Shown one piece after another: positions 47,964 to 61,190 of a DNA stretch of 64,000 nt. How positions within the stretch are numbered: position 1 is the stretch's first letter; each line of letters starts with the position of its first letter. The notes beneath the pieces were generated by a model. It was not told the origin of the DNA. It made no database searches and worked only from the letters and a program-made list of their open reading frames with translations. Location: positions 62,001-126,000 of the forward strand of contig SAUG01000114.1 of assembly GCA_011316305.1 (NCBI GenBank). Direction: 5' to 3'. The stretch comes from Rusavskia elegans. Lineage: Eukaryota; Ascomycota; Lecanoromycetes; Teloschistales; Teloschistaceae. The position numbers were made by a program, and so were the translations under genes.

Positions 47964-50900
47964 TATAAATAGATAGCTAGATAAATTAGATATAGATAAT
48001 TCTAAATCTACTTTTCCCGATTATCTATATATCGGGACTGTACTAGTTAATAATACTCCTGTTAATACTATTATAATAATCGACTAAGACGGTAATAATA
48101 TCTATTCTATAGTTATATAGAAAATCGAAACCCGCTAGTTTGAATTATATTATATTTTCTTTAAATAAACAATATAGTTTCCGGTATTATTTTAAAAGAC
48201 TAGAAACGCCGGCGTAGTAGTTCTATTATAGTATTATAATTTTTATTATAAATCGCTACGTAAATATTATTAATACTATATATAATAATAATAATTTAAT
48301 ACCGGAAAGGAGCTTTTTATTAATATTAATTAGTTCGGGGTAAAGAACTGATAGTAGTAATAAAAGGAAAAAAAAGTAGATAGAAAATTTAGAACTAGAT
48401 ATAATTTAATAACGAAGATCTATATATTAGTAAAATATAATTCTAATATAAACGTTTATCGTTATATTATTAGAAATTTAAAGTAAATCTATAGATATAA
48501 AATAAATTTCGAAAAAAACCGATTTAAATAAAATAAATAAAAATTAACGCCGATAGAATTAATAGTAGTTATAGTAGAGAATTTAGTATTAAATTAAAGA
48601 AATATACGGAAGCTATTTATATAAAAGATATTTTTAGTAAAAAGTAATATAGTAAAAAAAGCGAATAGATAATTTAAAATAGCGATATATTAATATTAAA
48701 ATATAGTAAAGTTATATATATAAATATATCGATAGTTGAAATACTAGTAAAATTATAATAAAATTCATTTATCTATATCTATCTACGATACTATAATTTA
48801 TATATTATATATAAATAATCTAGAAATTATAAAACCAGGAATTAATTACTATATACGAATTCTGGTATTTTATTTATACGCCTACTAATAATACTCCTAT
48901 TTCTATTTATAAAGTTCTACGATTATAGTACTATACTAGATATAAATTCTGCTATAAATTTCGTTAATTCGTTATTTATATTAACGTATATATAATATAT
49001 ATATAAATAAAGCCGCGTAGTCTAGTAGTTATAATTTCTACCGCTAAATTAAAAAATATATAGTTCGAATCCTTTCGGAATCTATATATTTTTATAAATC
49101 TCCGTCGGTAAATAATAAAGAAAGGGCCGATATTTCGAACTTCGACGTTATAATAGAATAGAATTAAATCTGATTATAGATCTATATATAATAATATAGT
49201 TACTTATACTATATTGGAAATCTAGCCTAATTGAATTATTAGAATAGTATAAATAATAAAATTTTCCTTTTATAAATAGAAACCTAATATAATAATACGG
49301 CGAGCTATAGAATTATAGAGGAAATTTACTATTAGAAGGTTAATATAAATAATAATCGATATATTAGTATTTAGTATTAATAAAAAGAAAGACTTTTTAT
49401 TTATAGAAAGGCCTATAGCAAATTTTTAATATACTATTTAAGGAAATAGCAGCGGTATTATATAGTAATAGCTTCGGTAAAAACCGCTTCTAATCTAGAG
49501 ATTCTATATAAAAGTAATTAATTATTATTATTAATTTAGAAGCGGTTTACCGAAGCGAATATAGTAGAAATAAAACTTAAAAATATTATAGTAGTAGTAG
49601 CTACGTTCGTTCTAGCGAATACTAAAATTGGACTATATCTATAAATATTAATTAGAATATAGTAGAAGAGAAAATAATAATTTATAGGCCTTTTCTAATT
49701 ACGAAATAGGATATCTTTAGTATTAAAACTATAATTTTTCGCGTAAAGACGGAATAAAAAGACTAGTATAACTTCGATACCGAAAACGTCCGGGAATAGA
49801 ATAGCGCCTATAGAAGGAACTTTAAATAGAGATTTTTTCTAAGGAATTAATAATAAAAGCTATAAATATAATTTATATAAAAATTCTTAGCTAATCCTCG
49901 CGGCTATTATTCTAATCCCGCTCGCCTCCGAGATATAAAAAGCTATAGGTTAGTATTTCTACTAGTAAAAAGATTTTTATTCCGGGATAGACCGATAAGG
50001 CCGTATAGATATTTATCATTTATTATTAGTTAAATTAATAAGAATTTTAAAGTTTACTAAAAGAGTTTATATTAAAATAATATAGATTTAACGTTTTTCT
50101 ATTCGACTTGTATTTTAATTTTAATTTATTTTAATATCTAATTTATCTTTTTATTATAAATTTCCTATATAAGTAATTATATTAGTTTATTTCTAAAAGC
50201 TTTCGATTCGAGTTTATTTATTCTATCTAAAAAGCTAATTAACTAGACTAAAAATTAGATTTAGTATAGATTCGATTTCGATAATAAAGTTTAGACTAAT
50301 ATTAAATCTACTAACGTCGAGTAGTTCTAGGAATATTTTTATATTATTAGCTTTCGCCTCTATAAAAATAATGTTAAAAAGTTTTTCTAAATATTTATCG
50401 ATATATATTTTTACGTATTTTCCGAGCTAGAAAGATTTATTCTTTTATAGTTTAATAATAATCGAATAATCGCGTTTTTTTAACGTTGTTAGAAATACTA
50501 AAGGATATAAAGTTAAAATAAAAAAGGAAAGTATTTAGAATATATCTATTCCGTTTATTCTATACTATTTTTTCTTATTTTAATAAAACTAATATTAACG
50601 CTGCCGATATATTTAGTAACCCCGAATATATTTCCTTTATATTTTTCTTTCGAGGCTATTACTATATATATTAAAAAGACGTTTCTAGCTATCGATAATA
50701 ATAGATAGCGTATTTATAATTTTCTATATTTAATTTAAAAAATTTATAATCTATTTCCTATTTATAGAATCCTAGTATCTAAATATTTTCGTTTTAGAGA
50801 TATTTATTATCTTTAAATAAAGGATTTAGAAGTCTTTCCGGGAAACGTCTACTAGAGTTTCGGTATAGATAAATAGTTAGTTTATATTAAAATCGATGGA

Positions 50901-52600
50901 TATTTTAGAGATATTATTATATAGAAATATTTTACGGGTCGGAAAACTATATCTATTAAATTCAGACCTAGTACTAATACTACCTTTTATAACTATATTA
51001 CTTTTTATTAATTTATCTAATAGAAATTATCTACCTAAATACTAATATCTTTTCGCTATCTTTTTTCTAATAGTTTTCTCTCTAATAGCTTTTTTTTAAT
51101 AATCTTTTCTCTAATAATTTCTTCTCTAGTAGTTTCCTTTCTAGTAGTTTCCTTTCTAGTAGTCTTTCCCTCTATAGCCTTTAAACCTTTCGATAATCAG
51201 CCTATAGACGAACTTTTTTTTCGCGCTAAAAGCTATTCTAGTAGTAGTGTATAAACGTAGTCGTTCTATCCCGGAATTAAATAAAGAGCTATTATATAGT
51301 AAAAAATCTAGAATAGAGTCGTCTACAGTAGTAATAATATCTAAAGTAGAAGATAATAGGCCTTTTAAAAAAGAAAATTAAATAATATCGGAAGGAATAT
51401 ATAAAGTATTATCGGGAAAAAAAAAACGCCGGCAACCGAAACTATAAAATCTAATTATAGCGAAAAAGATATTAGTAAAATATATATATTACCCTTTTAT
51501 TAGAAGCGAGTTATTTGATTATTAATTTATTATAGCCTCGTATTAATACTTAATACTAGCTTCTATAAATAAATATCTAGAGATTAAATTTTATTCCATT
51601 GTTTCTATAAACTAGTAAACTTATTACTAGATAATCTATCTTTAAAAATTATAGGCTAGATTATTTAAATATCTAGACTTAGATTTTAGCTCCGTTAAAA
51701 CTAATTCTTTATAGTCTTTAACCTTTTTATATAGGCTAGAAAGGGGAAACTAAAAAAGATTTTAGCTAATATTCTAAAATTTAGTAAAATATAGTATAAC
51801 TAATCTATTAATTTTCTAAAACCTTTACTAATCCGACCGATATATAGATAGCTATAGCTATCGCGGTATTTATATTTAACTATTATTTTAAGGTTATTTA
51901 GTAGAAAATCCTAGCTAGTCGAATACTATTAAAAGGTTCCGAATATAAAATATACTACGAAAAAGATAGAACAAATATTTATATCGACGCCTCTATCTTT
52001 ATAATTTACTTTTACTATCTTTCTATTTAAACTTTTATAATAGTATCTAAATATAGGTCGAGCCTAGTAGTTATTAAAAAAAGCCTAATTAGTAATTCGA
52101 AAAAGGAATAGCTAAAAACGGTAGATCTAGAAATATTAGAATACGAACTATTTATTTACTATTCTAACCGTAATATTAGAAATATAAATTTTAAAAAAAA
52201 AGCGATTAAAGAATTCTATTACGTCCGTAAAGATTTTACTATATTAGAACTACTATTTAATAATAAAATTTTCGAAGTAGACTAGAATTATATAGGCTAA
52301 ACTAAAGTAGGCTAAAGTAAATATATCTTTCTAACTATTTTAAATTTATTTTATATCTATATCGATATTTCTATTAGTTTCTACTATTTATTATATATCT
52401 AATTTTATTTTCGAAAGAAATAGTAGATATAAAATCGATATATTTCTATACTATATTAAGTATAGTTTATTATAAATAAATTTTAGTATATTAAAGAACT
52501 AAATATCGATAGTTTAAAGTTAATATATTATATATATATATATATTATAATAGAATCCTAGCGTACTTTACTAGCCTTTTAGGAAATTCTATTAAAATCT
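47964..52600 (+). mobile_element. Element G right part, unidentified
   Basis: Continuation after the tandem duplication, with decayed coding texture such as DYLYIGTVLVNNTPVNT (near 48,020) and YIKIDGYFRDII (near 50,880). No diagnostic domain found. Whether 47,964-52,600 is one element or several cannot be settled by eye. Confidence 0.4.
49012..49085 (+). tRNA. Degenerate tRNA-like sequence (pseudo-tRNA)
   Basis: GCGTAGTCTAGTAGTTATAA resembles a tRNA D-arm/A-box and TAGTTCGAATCC a B box, about 40 bp apart as in a tRNA. Acceptor and T stems do not pair, so no functional cloverleaf. Probably a RIP-damaged tRNA or tRNA-derived head. Confidence 0.35.
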
Positions 52601-52667
52601 TATCGAATAATCTAGCGAGATCCTTTATAGCTCTAAAAGACTATACTATAGATAGACGAACTCGTCG

Positions 52668-52734
52668 CTATTTAGACCCGATATAATCTACTCGCGCGTA
52701 TTTCGCTTCGTAGATTAATATCGGGCCTAAATAG
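52668..52734. repeat. Terminal hairpin of element H (left)
   Basis: CTATTTAGACCCGATATAAT continues to 52,691 and is answered by its near-complement GTAGATTAATATCGGGCC through 52,734, about 24 bp per arm around an ~18-bp loop. A matching hairpin lies at about 56,396-56,455. Confidence 0.78.
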
Positions 52735-52959
52735 CTTCCGGACTCGTTTTAAAATTCGATTTTCGAAGCTATATTTATTATTAAATTATTAATCAAATTA
52801 AATATATTCTATTAATAAAAATAAATAATTTAATTTTCAAATAGATTTTTTTTATAGAAATCGAATTTTTTAATAGCTATTAAAATAAATTTAACTAACT
52901 ATTATAATATCTAAAAGGTCTAATATTAATTTTTTTAATAGTAAATATTGTAGTCTATA

Positions 52960-53780
52960 ATATTAGATATATATTATATATATATATATATAGTAGAAAG
53001 TTAGAGTTACTAGATTTAGATAAAATTTAGCGCCGGTCTAGTAGAACTGGTAGAGCTATTAGAAGTATTACTAATAACTCTATTTTAAATATCTAATTAC
53101 CTAACGTCTATTAGTTAGAATTTAATTATCTTTATATGGTTCGGAAATTCTAAATAAATTCTTTAATATTTATAATATTTAGTCTATAATATTAGCTATA
53201 TATTAAGTATATATAGTAGGAAGTTATAGGTATTAAATTTAGATAAAAATTAGCGCCGGCCTTATAGGGCTTCTAGTAATACTACTAATAATTTTTATTT
53301 ATATATATAATTTCTTAATATCTATTAACTAGAATTTAATTACTTTTATATCGTTCGAAAACTCTAAATAAACTCTTTAATATTTATAATTTTTAGCCTA
53401 TAACGTTAGCTACGTATTACGTATATATAGTTGAAAATTATAGATATTAGATTTAGGTAAACTTTAGTATCGGCCTAGTAGAACTGGTAGGGCTGTTATA
53501 AATACTACTAATAACCTTTATTTATATATAGAATTCCTTAACGTCTATTAGTTAGAAATTTACTATTTTTATATTATTTAAAAGCTGTAAATAAATCTTT
53601 TAATTTACGTAAATTTTAGGCTCTATAACGTAAGCTGCGTATTATATATATATAGTAGGAAGTTATAGATACTAGATTTAGGTAAATTTTAGCGTCGACC
53701 TAATAGAGCTAGTAGAGCTATTACGAATATTACTAATAATCTTTATTTATATATAGAATTCCTTTACGTCTATTAGACAA
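52960..53780 (+). repeat. ~220-bp tandem array, about four units
   Basis: The marker TAGCGCCGGTCTAGTAGAAC and its variants recur at about 53,029, 53,252, 53,467 and 53,691, giving periods of about 216-223 bp. Each unit also carries CTACTAATAA, a TCTATTAGTTAGAATTTA block and an (AT)n ATATAGTAGGAAGTTA block. Confidence 0.85.
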
Positions 53781-54632
53781 ATTTATATATATAATAGAGT
53801 ATTATATAGCGCTTAATAAATACTTTAAATAGAATTAAAAAATAGTTATTTATAATAATTGTAGTAAAAGTTATTCTATATAAAAGAATTTACTACTAAA
53901 ATTCGAGTTTTAATATTCGATTATATTACTATAATTTTAAAATAGCTACCCGTATCGCTTTTAATCTCTATAATAGCCTCCTACGCTAGACCGAATCGGG
54001 CGGAACTAGTCCGAATCGAAAGCGATAAACTTTTTTTAAATACGGATTTTTTTTCTCTAAGAAGTCGGAGGTACCAAGACTTTTCTCGTTCGAAATCCAA
54101 TATTATATTTAATATAATAAAAATAATCTAATGGAAAATCCTTATTGTATATATCTAGGCGATCTAAAAAAGTTTACGAAATAGTTTAAAAAAATAAATA
54201 AAAAAGCGTTAAAAGAAAAAAAAAGAAAACTTCTAGATTTTCTATAATAAATTTAGAACCGGGTTTACCAATTTTATTATCTAATAAACGGCCGTTTCCA
54301 ATTAAATAGGACTATAGATTTTAGACTTCGAACTATCTATTTTTAAATAGATCTATATCGATTTTCCGGAATAGTATCGCGATCTAATAGAATACTTTCT
54401 GAATTTATAGAAGATAAAGCTAGAGGTAAATCTAATATTTCGATAATAGAAATAGAAATAGTTTACCGAAAATAAATAGATCGGTATATTTCCAGATAAA
54501 TACGATTTTACTTTAATTAATAATATTACCCGTTAAATATTACTATTAGCTTCTATTTATATCTAACGGAATTCTAGATTAGAAATAGTATAGGCGAAAA
54601 AAGATTTTCTATTAATATTTTTTTTAAAAATA

Positions 54633-55077
54633 TATATATATATATATATACGATTTCATTCGGATTTTGATTTTAATCTTTTACGAATTTTAACGCTAGA
54701 AGCGCTAAACCGTTTAGATTACGTAATTATTTTCTGGTATTTAAGTATTTTTTACCGAAAACTCGAATAAAAGATTTCCGAAAGAGCTAGATCTAGACTA
54801 AAGTCTAGAAGGAAACCGTAATCTATTTAATTTTATTAATTAATTTAATTTACTTCGATTAGAAACGGCTAGGCTAAGATAATCTACTATATAAGCTCTC
54901 TATATAAAAACTCTATATAAAAATCGACTTTATCGATAGAAAAAACTTAAGTATTAGAATTAGCTTTCGAGGGATTCGAACCTCCGACCTGCTAGATTAA
55001 CTCTATTAATTCTAAGATAGAGCGCGGATCCGTTAGACCTCCAGGTCACGTAGCGTTACTACTGCGCCACCCAGGCC
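54633..55077 (-). mobile_element. tRNA-derived SINE inside element H
   Basis: The 5' end is at 55,077 (GGCCTGGGTGGCGCAGTAG). Flanking repeats TTTTAAAAATA at 54,622-54,632 and 55,078-55,088. The tRNA head is the least mutated in the window. Confidence 0.9.
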
Positions 55078-55289
55078 TTTTAAAAATAAATATTAATATA
55101 TATACTGGAATTCGAATTACTAATAACTCTCCGCTTTATCAGAACTGCAGTAACGTAACCGAATATTAAAATTCGAATTCTTTAGTAGTTAATTCTTTTA
55201 TATAGAATAACTTTTACGCTGATAAATATAATTAGCTAATTTTTACTTCTATTAAAAAAATTTAATAAATTTTATTAATATATCCTATT

Positions 55290-55800
55290 TATATACGAAT
55301 CCGACTAATAGGCGTTAAGGAATTCTATATATAAATAAGAGTTATTAATAATATTCGTAACAGTCCTACCAGTTCTACTAGGCCGGCGCTAAAGTTTACC
55401 TAAATCTAGTACCTGTAAATTTCTACTGAATATATATAATACGCAGCTTACGTTATAGACTAAAATTTACGTAAATTAAAAGGTTTCTTTAAAGTTTTCA
55501 AACGATATAAAAATAAATAAATTCTAACTAATAGACGTTGAGGAATTATATATATAAATAAAGGTTATAGATTATATTTTCTAATAGTTCTACGAGACCG
55601 ACGCTAAACTTTATCTAAATCTAGTATTCGGAAACGGTATCTTTTTACTGTATATATATAATACGTACCTGACGTTATAGACTTAAAATTATATAAATTA
55701 AAGAGTTTATTTACCCTATCAGCTCTACTAGGCCGGCGCCAAACCTTATCTAAATCTAGTACCTCTAACTTTCTACTATATATACGTAATATATCTCTAA
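55290..55800 (-). repeat. ~220-bp array, inverted copies
   Basis: Reverse-complement markers GGCCGGCGCTAAA at about 55,381, GACCGACGCTAAAC at about 55,598 and GGCCGGCGCCAAACC at about 55,731. The last unit is shortened. Confidence 0.82.
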
Positions 55801-55959
55801 CTTTTTAGACTGAAATTAGAACTATATAAAAGATTAAATTAATATTTTTATATTAAATAATAGATCTTTTAATTAATTTAATAGATAATAAAAAATTTGA
55901 TATATAAAAAGAAATTTATTATATAATTAAATTATTTAGTTTTACTAATAGAATATTTT

Positions 55960-56440
55960 CGTTCAAATTAAAAAATAAATTTAATCTTGATTCTATTTTA
56001 CTATAAATAGAAATTATCTTTTTAGTATTAAAAATAGCTTCGAAAATCGATTTTTAAAACGAATTCGAAAGTTATTTAAACTCGATATTAGACTGCGAAA
56101 CGAGTTTTACTAATAAAAAATATTTAATTAAAATAATATAAAATCTTGAAATATAATCTAATATTACTATATATAGAAATTATCTATTTATATTAAAAAT
56201 AACTTCTAATATCAATTTTTAAAACGAGTTCGAAAGTTATTTAAATTCGATATTAGACTACGAAACAAGTTTTACTAATAGAAAATATTCGATTAAAATA
56301 GAAAAGATTTAGAATATAATCAAATATTACTATAAATAGAAACTATATATTTAATTTTAAAAATAGCTTTAAAAATCGATTTTTAAAACGAGTCCGGAAG
56401 CTATTTAGATCCGATATAATCTACGAAGCGAGGTACGAGC
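55960..56440 (-). repeat. ~170-bp tandem array of element H right arm
   Basis: The GAAATTATCT / TTTTTAAAACGA / GAAAGTTATTTAAA block recurs about 2.5 times. One inverted unit is in the left arm at about 52,720-52,870. Confidence 0.78.
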
Positions 56441-56455
56441 GAGTAGATTAATAGT

Positions 56456-59400
56456 ACGGTCGTACAATTTTTAAAAGAAAATTACTATTATCTATAGCGT
56501 TAAATAGTTCCCTGGCTTAATTACCGAAATTTAATTATCTAGCGAGGATTATTATAAAGGCGTAGTAGATAGAAACTAAAGTATTTATCTTTTTAAACTA
56601 GCTCTTTATTATAGTAATAGCGGTTTTAATACGTTTATCTTTATAGTAGTCTTTTTTTTCTATTTCCTTTTTATACTACTCTTTATTTTATATTAGGTAT
56701 ATTAGATATACTAATTACGGATATAGTATTTTAATAAATATATACCTAGAATACCGGCGGCTATCTGTTATAGTAATATAGTAGAGACGGATCGATTAGT
56801 ATTTTATATAAACTTCGAAGATAATAGTAAAAATATAGAAAACTAGGAATATAAAGTCTTCTATACTATTTCCTATACGCTAGATATTAAAATATTACTA
56901 ATATAGATATCGATTAGAGTATTTATAGAACTATAGAGCAAGCCGACGGATATTAAATATATCTAGAAAAAATACTACCGCGTAGGCTAGAAGAAGTAAA
57001 TTATAGTCTATGAAATCGACTATATTAATCGAATAAAAAATATTCTAATAGAAAATATAGTATTAAATTAGAAAAATATACGGTCGATATTTATATAAAA
57101 TATATTTTCTATAAAAGAAAATATAGCTATAGAAGACGGCGATAATAATATAGAAGAAATCGAGTCTATATAATATAACGTAACTATAGCTACTAAAATT
57201 TATAAATTACTTTCGAGCTAATTGATAGATTATATACTAATTTAATAGTATTTCTATATTCATTTCTGGTATATTAATTTATTAAAAATCTACTAGTCGG
57301 GTATTTATTTAGCGGGCTTTAGTCTTTTTTAATTCCATTTTATTATTTATTTTCGCGTATTATTCTATCCGGATAGTAATATCTTTTAAATTGAAAAATA
57401 TAGTAGTATCTTCTATTTAGATATTTCTATATAATAAAGATAATTCTATATCTTTATTTCTAACTATATAGTATTTTAAGACTGTACTCTATATATCTAG
57501 ATATCTGATATCCATATTTAAACTACTAGCTCGATTACTAGGGTTTAAATATTTCTTCTATCGCGTATTTCGATTAAAGAAAGAATTTTAGTTTAAATAT
57601 CGCTTTTATATACCGCCGGTTAATACCGTATAGTTTTCTAAAATCTATTTCGGTACTTTTTAATCTATAATCTACTAATAAACTATAATTATATTAAACG
57701 TTATTATAAAATATATAGATAATAATAAAATAACTAGTAGCTATATAATAACTTCTATTTCTAGTCTTTGAAGTTAGCCGTATTACTATTATTACTCGAA
57801 GAAAATATATTAGAAAAAAAGTAGATTGATTTAAATCTAATATTTTCTCGATATTTAGTTTATTTTAAATTTCTAGATCATTATAATCTAGTTTTACGAT
57901 TTAGATTCTAATTTTTATTCTTTCTAATACGCTCTGGTCGCCGATATTAAACGTTATCTTTTCTAAATTACTCGCCGTATATTAAAAGCACGACGAGCTA
58001 AACGCTCGAAAATTAAATAATATATTAAAATTATTAATTATAACTCTTTTATATTAGTAAACTTTTTAAAAGTAGTTCGCCGAAAATATAGAAAAGAATA
58101 GTTTATTAATTAACTAGAATCGGTATATATTAGAGCTAAAAGGCCTACAATAAATAATATATTTGAAGAATTCTATTAGTAGAAAATAGTATAAAATACC
58201 GCGAAAAAAAATCTAGAGAAAAGATATACGATAGATAAAAATCGATAATCTTTTATATCTTTAAATAAATCTATTTCATCGATCGGTATATTATTACGAC
58301 GTTTACTAATAATTAATATAAAGTTTTTAAATATCGCTATAGATATTATTAATAGTAAATATAAATATATAATATTAAAGCTGAACGAATAATTATTTAT
58401 TTTATTTTATTTTAGGCCTGCTATATATAGGATTCCAGCGCTAAATACCGCGAAATAGATAGGAAATTAATCTAGCCGATATTAGTTACCGGAAAGTTAT
58501 AGGCGGGGAAAATTAAAAATAAAGGTAAATTATAAAAAAGGATAAAGAATACTATAATATTAAAATAGATATTAGTTAGATTATCTAAAATAGAATTTTT
58601 TCTATACTTCTAAATTATCTACGAATATAAAATAATATAATGTTAGAATTTAGTTCTAAATCGAAGAAAATAGACTAGTAGAATATAATTTATTTCTAGG
58701 TTTAAAATCTTTCTATCGTTATTCTAAACTTTAATATAAAAGACTATTATATATCTAGAACCGTCGGATTTTAGTAAAAATAATACGATTTGTTATAATA
58801 TTTATCTATCGAGTTATAATTATATAGATATCCGCGGCTATAAAACGGTAAATAATATAGACTATATATTAACGATATAATTATTATCCTATTCTACTAA
58901 ATAATCGAATATTTTTTTAATTATTAAACTATTAGAACCTGCTGCCTTTATCGTAGAAATACGGAAATCTTTTATTAAAGGAAGATTTTCTTAAATACTA
59001 GATAAAAACGAGCAGATAAATATTTTATTCGATAAAGGAAAACTTTTCGGATACCGGATAAAAATAAATAGATAAATATTTTATTTATTAAAGTCGTATA
59101 TTAATACCGGTAAATTTACTTTCTAGTCTTTTATTTATTATTATTAAAGATTTTAATTACGATATAATCCGATATAATTTTAATATTCTATTTTCTTCTA
59201 ATATAATCTATAGAGAAACCCGTAGTCTAATAGATAATCGCTATTTATTATAATAACTAGAGGAAACCGAATGATAAATATCTTTTAACCTAGTCTAAAA
59301 TAGAATATATATTATCTAAAGCTATTCTACTATAGAAAACTATTATTAGAAAAGAAATAATCTAACTATAATATAAAAAAGTCGTTTTTATACTATTTCT

Positions 59401-60409
59401 TTTCTAGTAGTAAATATTTTAATATAGTATATTTATATATATTAGCCTATAATATAACTAAATATATAGTTTTACTATTATTTTTTTTCATTTCTTTTAT
59501 TCGTTTTTTTTCTTTTCTATTATTCGATTATATCTAAATCTACTATTCGTTAGTTTCCTATTCTACTATTATTTATATTTTTATTTACTATTTGTTTATT
59601 AACTAGTAATTTATTTTCTTTTCTACTGTTCGTCTATTTCTATAGTAGGTAATTTTATATAAATTAGCGCGTATAATATCGATTAATTTTTAAACGAAAG
59701 TTATAGATTGAATTTCTAATATTGAATAGCTATTAATAGCGAAAAGAACTACTTTAATATCTATCTTTAAATTAATTATATATAGCGAGTCGCTAGAAGT
59801 AAAGGCTTTTCGATAATTAAAATCGAAATTTTATAGAAAATATAGAACGAAGGTACTATTTTTTAGATATATCTAGTATATCTATAGTAGTATATCGAAC
59901 CTATAGATCTAGTAAATAGAATTTTAACCGCGTAATACGAAGTATTTTTATAATTATATAAAGGTCTTCTAGCTAAAACTATTTTATAATTAATATCTAA
60001 AATTCGAATAGTAGTAGCTATATTATATATAAATACCTTAGTAGTAGCCTTTATTCTAAAAACTCTACGGCAGAAATATTTTAATAAAACGTAAAAAAAA
60101 GCGATTTTTAAATAATAATTATTTATAATCGCGTATATAAAGGCGAGAGATAAAATATTTCGGATATTAAAAACTAATATAGAAATATAGTCGAGAGCTG
60201 TAGTCTAGAATTAAAAAATATTCTAAATAATTTACTCGAAATCTATTCGGTATCTACTTTTTTTTTTACTTTTAACTATAATAATTTAAATTGGAATACT
60301 AATATTTTAAAAGTACCGGTTATATAAAGACTATAATAGTAGAGCCTAAAGCGTACTAGTACTATAGTAATAGTCCAGGATTTCCCGGAATTCAAATTCG
60401 AAAACCCTT
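56456..60409. other. Decayed, unidentified transposon-like sequence
   Basis: Plus-strand coding texture around 56,900-57,230 (reads RVFIELQ-like, then KKYYRVG and IIVYEIDYINRIKN) and a similarly textured area near 57,780-58,300. TAG replaces probable CAG throughout. No domain recognised and no intact gene. Confidence 0.4.
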
Positions 60410-60797
60410 ATATAGCTAATATAGCTATCGAATCTCTATATAAAAAAGAGGACGAAAATACTAATAATATCGTCGAAGTTAAAAATATAAACTAGATAGT
60501 AGAAACTAGAAAGATATTCTACTAAATAGAATAAAATTGTATTAAAAATAATTAAAATTTAACTAAAAATATTAACTTTAATTAGAACGAGAATAAAAAT
60601 AAAGATAAAAATATAGAGAAAAAAGAAATATAAAAAAAGAAATAGAAATAAATACCGAAAATAATAAAAATATAAAAAAAATTATTAAACTATTTAACTA
60701 ATTATTTATATCTAGAAATAGTAGATTTAGATAAATATAATACTTCGATATATTATTATATTATTATTAAAAAATAGATTTTATAATATAAAAAAAG
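60410..60797 (+). mobile_element. Element F, 5'-truncated copy
   Basis: Starts at CTAATATAGCTATCGAATC and matches the 3' coding tail of F at 17,060-17,440 (EDENTNNIVEV, KE-rich run). Followed directly by the same hAT-MITE fragment as at 8,714-8,825. Confidence 0.72.
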
Positions 60798-60903
60798 AGA
60801 TTTTAACGGTTTTAATAAATCGAATCGGACTATTTTTTAATTCGATTCGAGTCGGATCGGATTAATTAATCTAGATTTTAAATCCGATTCGATAGTCAGT
60901 CGA
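60798..60903. mobile_element. hAT-MITE fragment fused to F
   Basis: ATTTTAACGGTTTTAATAAA through GATAGTCAGTCGA (decayed GGCCAGTCTA). The same F/MITE junction, inverted, is at about 8,825. Confidence 0.7.
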
Positions 60904-61190
60904 AATAATAGTTATAAAAATATTATATATTAATTTATTATAAACTCTATATTTTACGTTATAAATAAAGCAACGTTTGAAATAGAAAAACGTTGATATT
61001 ATAATTTTATAAAAAGATTTAATTTTTCGTTTTTCCCGTTGTTTATATCTAAAATCATCGAGTGTTGAATCTATTTATAACTATCTATAGCTTCCGAATT
61101 AAAGTCTAGTAATTTAAAATATTATACGATAGATATTAAAATAAATTCAAACTATTTTATTTATTTCCATACATTTTGTATATCTGTTAA

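Larger units (their letters stand above)
52655..56455. mobile_element. Element H: foldback structure with inverted tandem arrays
   Basis: Left arm: a terminal hairpin, one ~170-bp unit, then four ~220-bp tandem units. Right arm: the same in reverse, about 2.6 of the 220-bp units, about 2.5 of the ~170-bp units and a hairpin. The centre (53,790-55,290) has no recognisable ORF and contains a SINE. Long inverted arms with subrepeats resemble foldback or MULE-type DNA elements, but no transposase or TSD was found. Confidence 0.65.
1..61190. other. RIP-mutated, AT-rich repeat block
   Basis: Seen: very high A+T, abundant TpA, scarce CpA/TpG, retained CpG, and no long open frame in 61 kb. Recognisable remnants show CAG to TAG, TGY to TAY, CAY to TAY and GAY to AAY changes. 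Known: this is the signature of repeat-induced point mutation in filamentous ascomycetes, and retained CpG argues against simple CpG deamination. Inferred: a silenced, heterochromatic, gene-free isochore built of nested transposons. The change to ordinary composition is fairly abrupt near 61,190-61,230. Confidence 0.93.

Noticed and set aside
52960..53780. CRISPR array or centromeric satellite
   Set aside because: Units of ~220 bp without spacers, only four copies, mirrored in the opposite arm; better explained as subrepeats of element H.
1..61190. Calling the block a centromere
   Set aside because: AT-rich RIPed repeats fit, but nothing in the sequence itself marks CENP-A chromatin.
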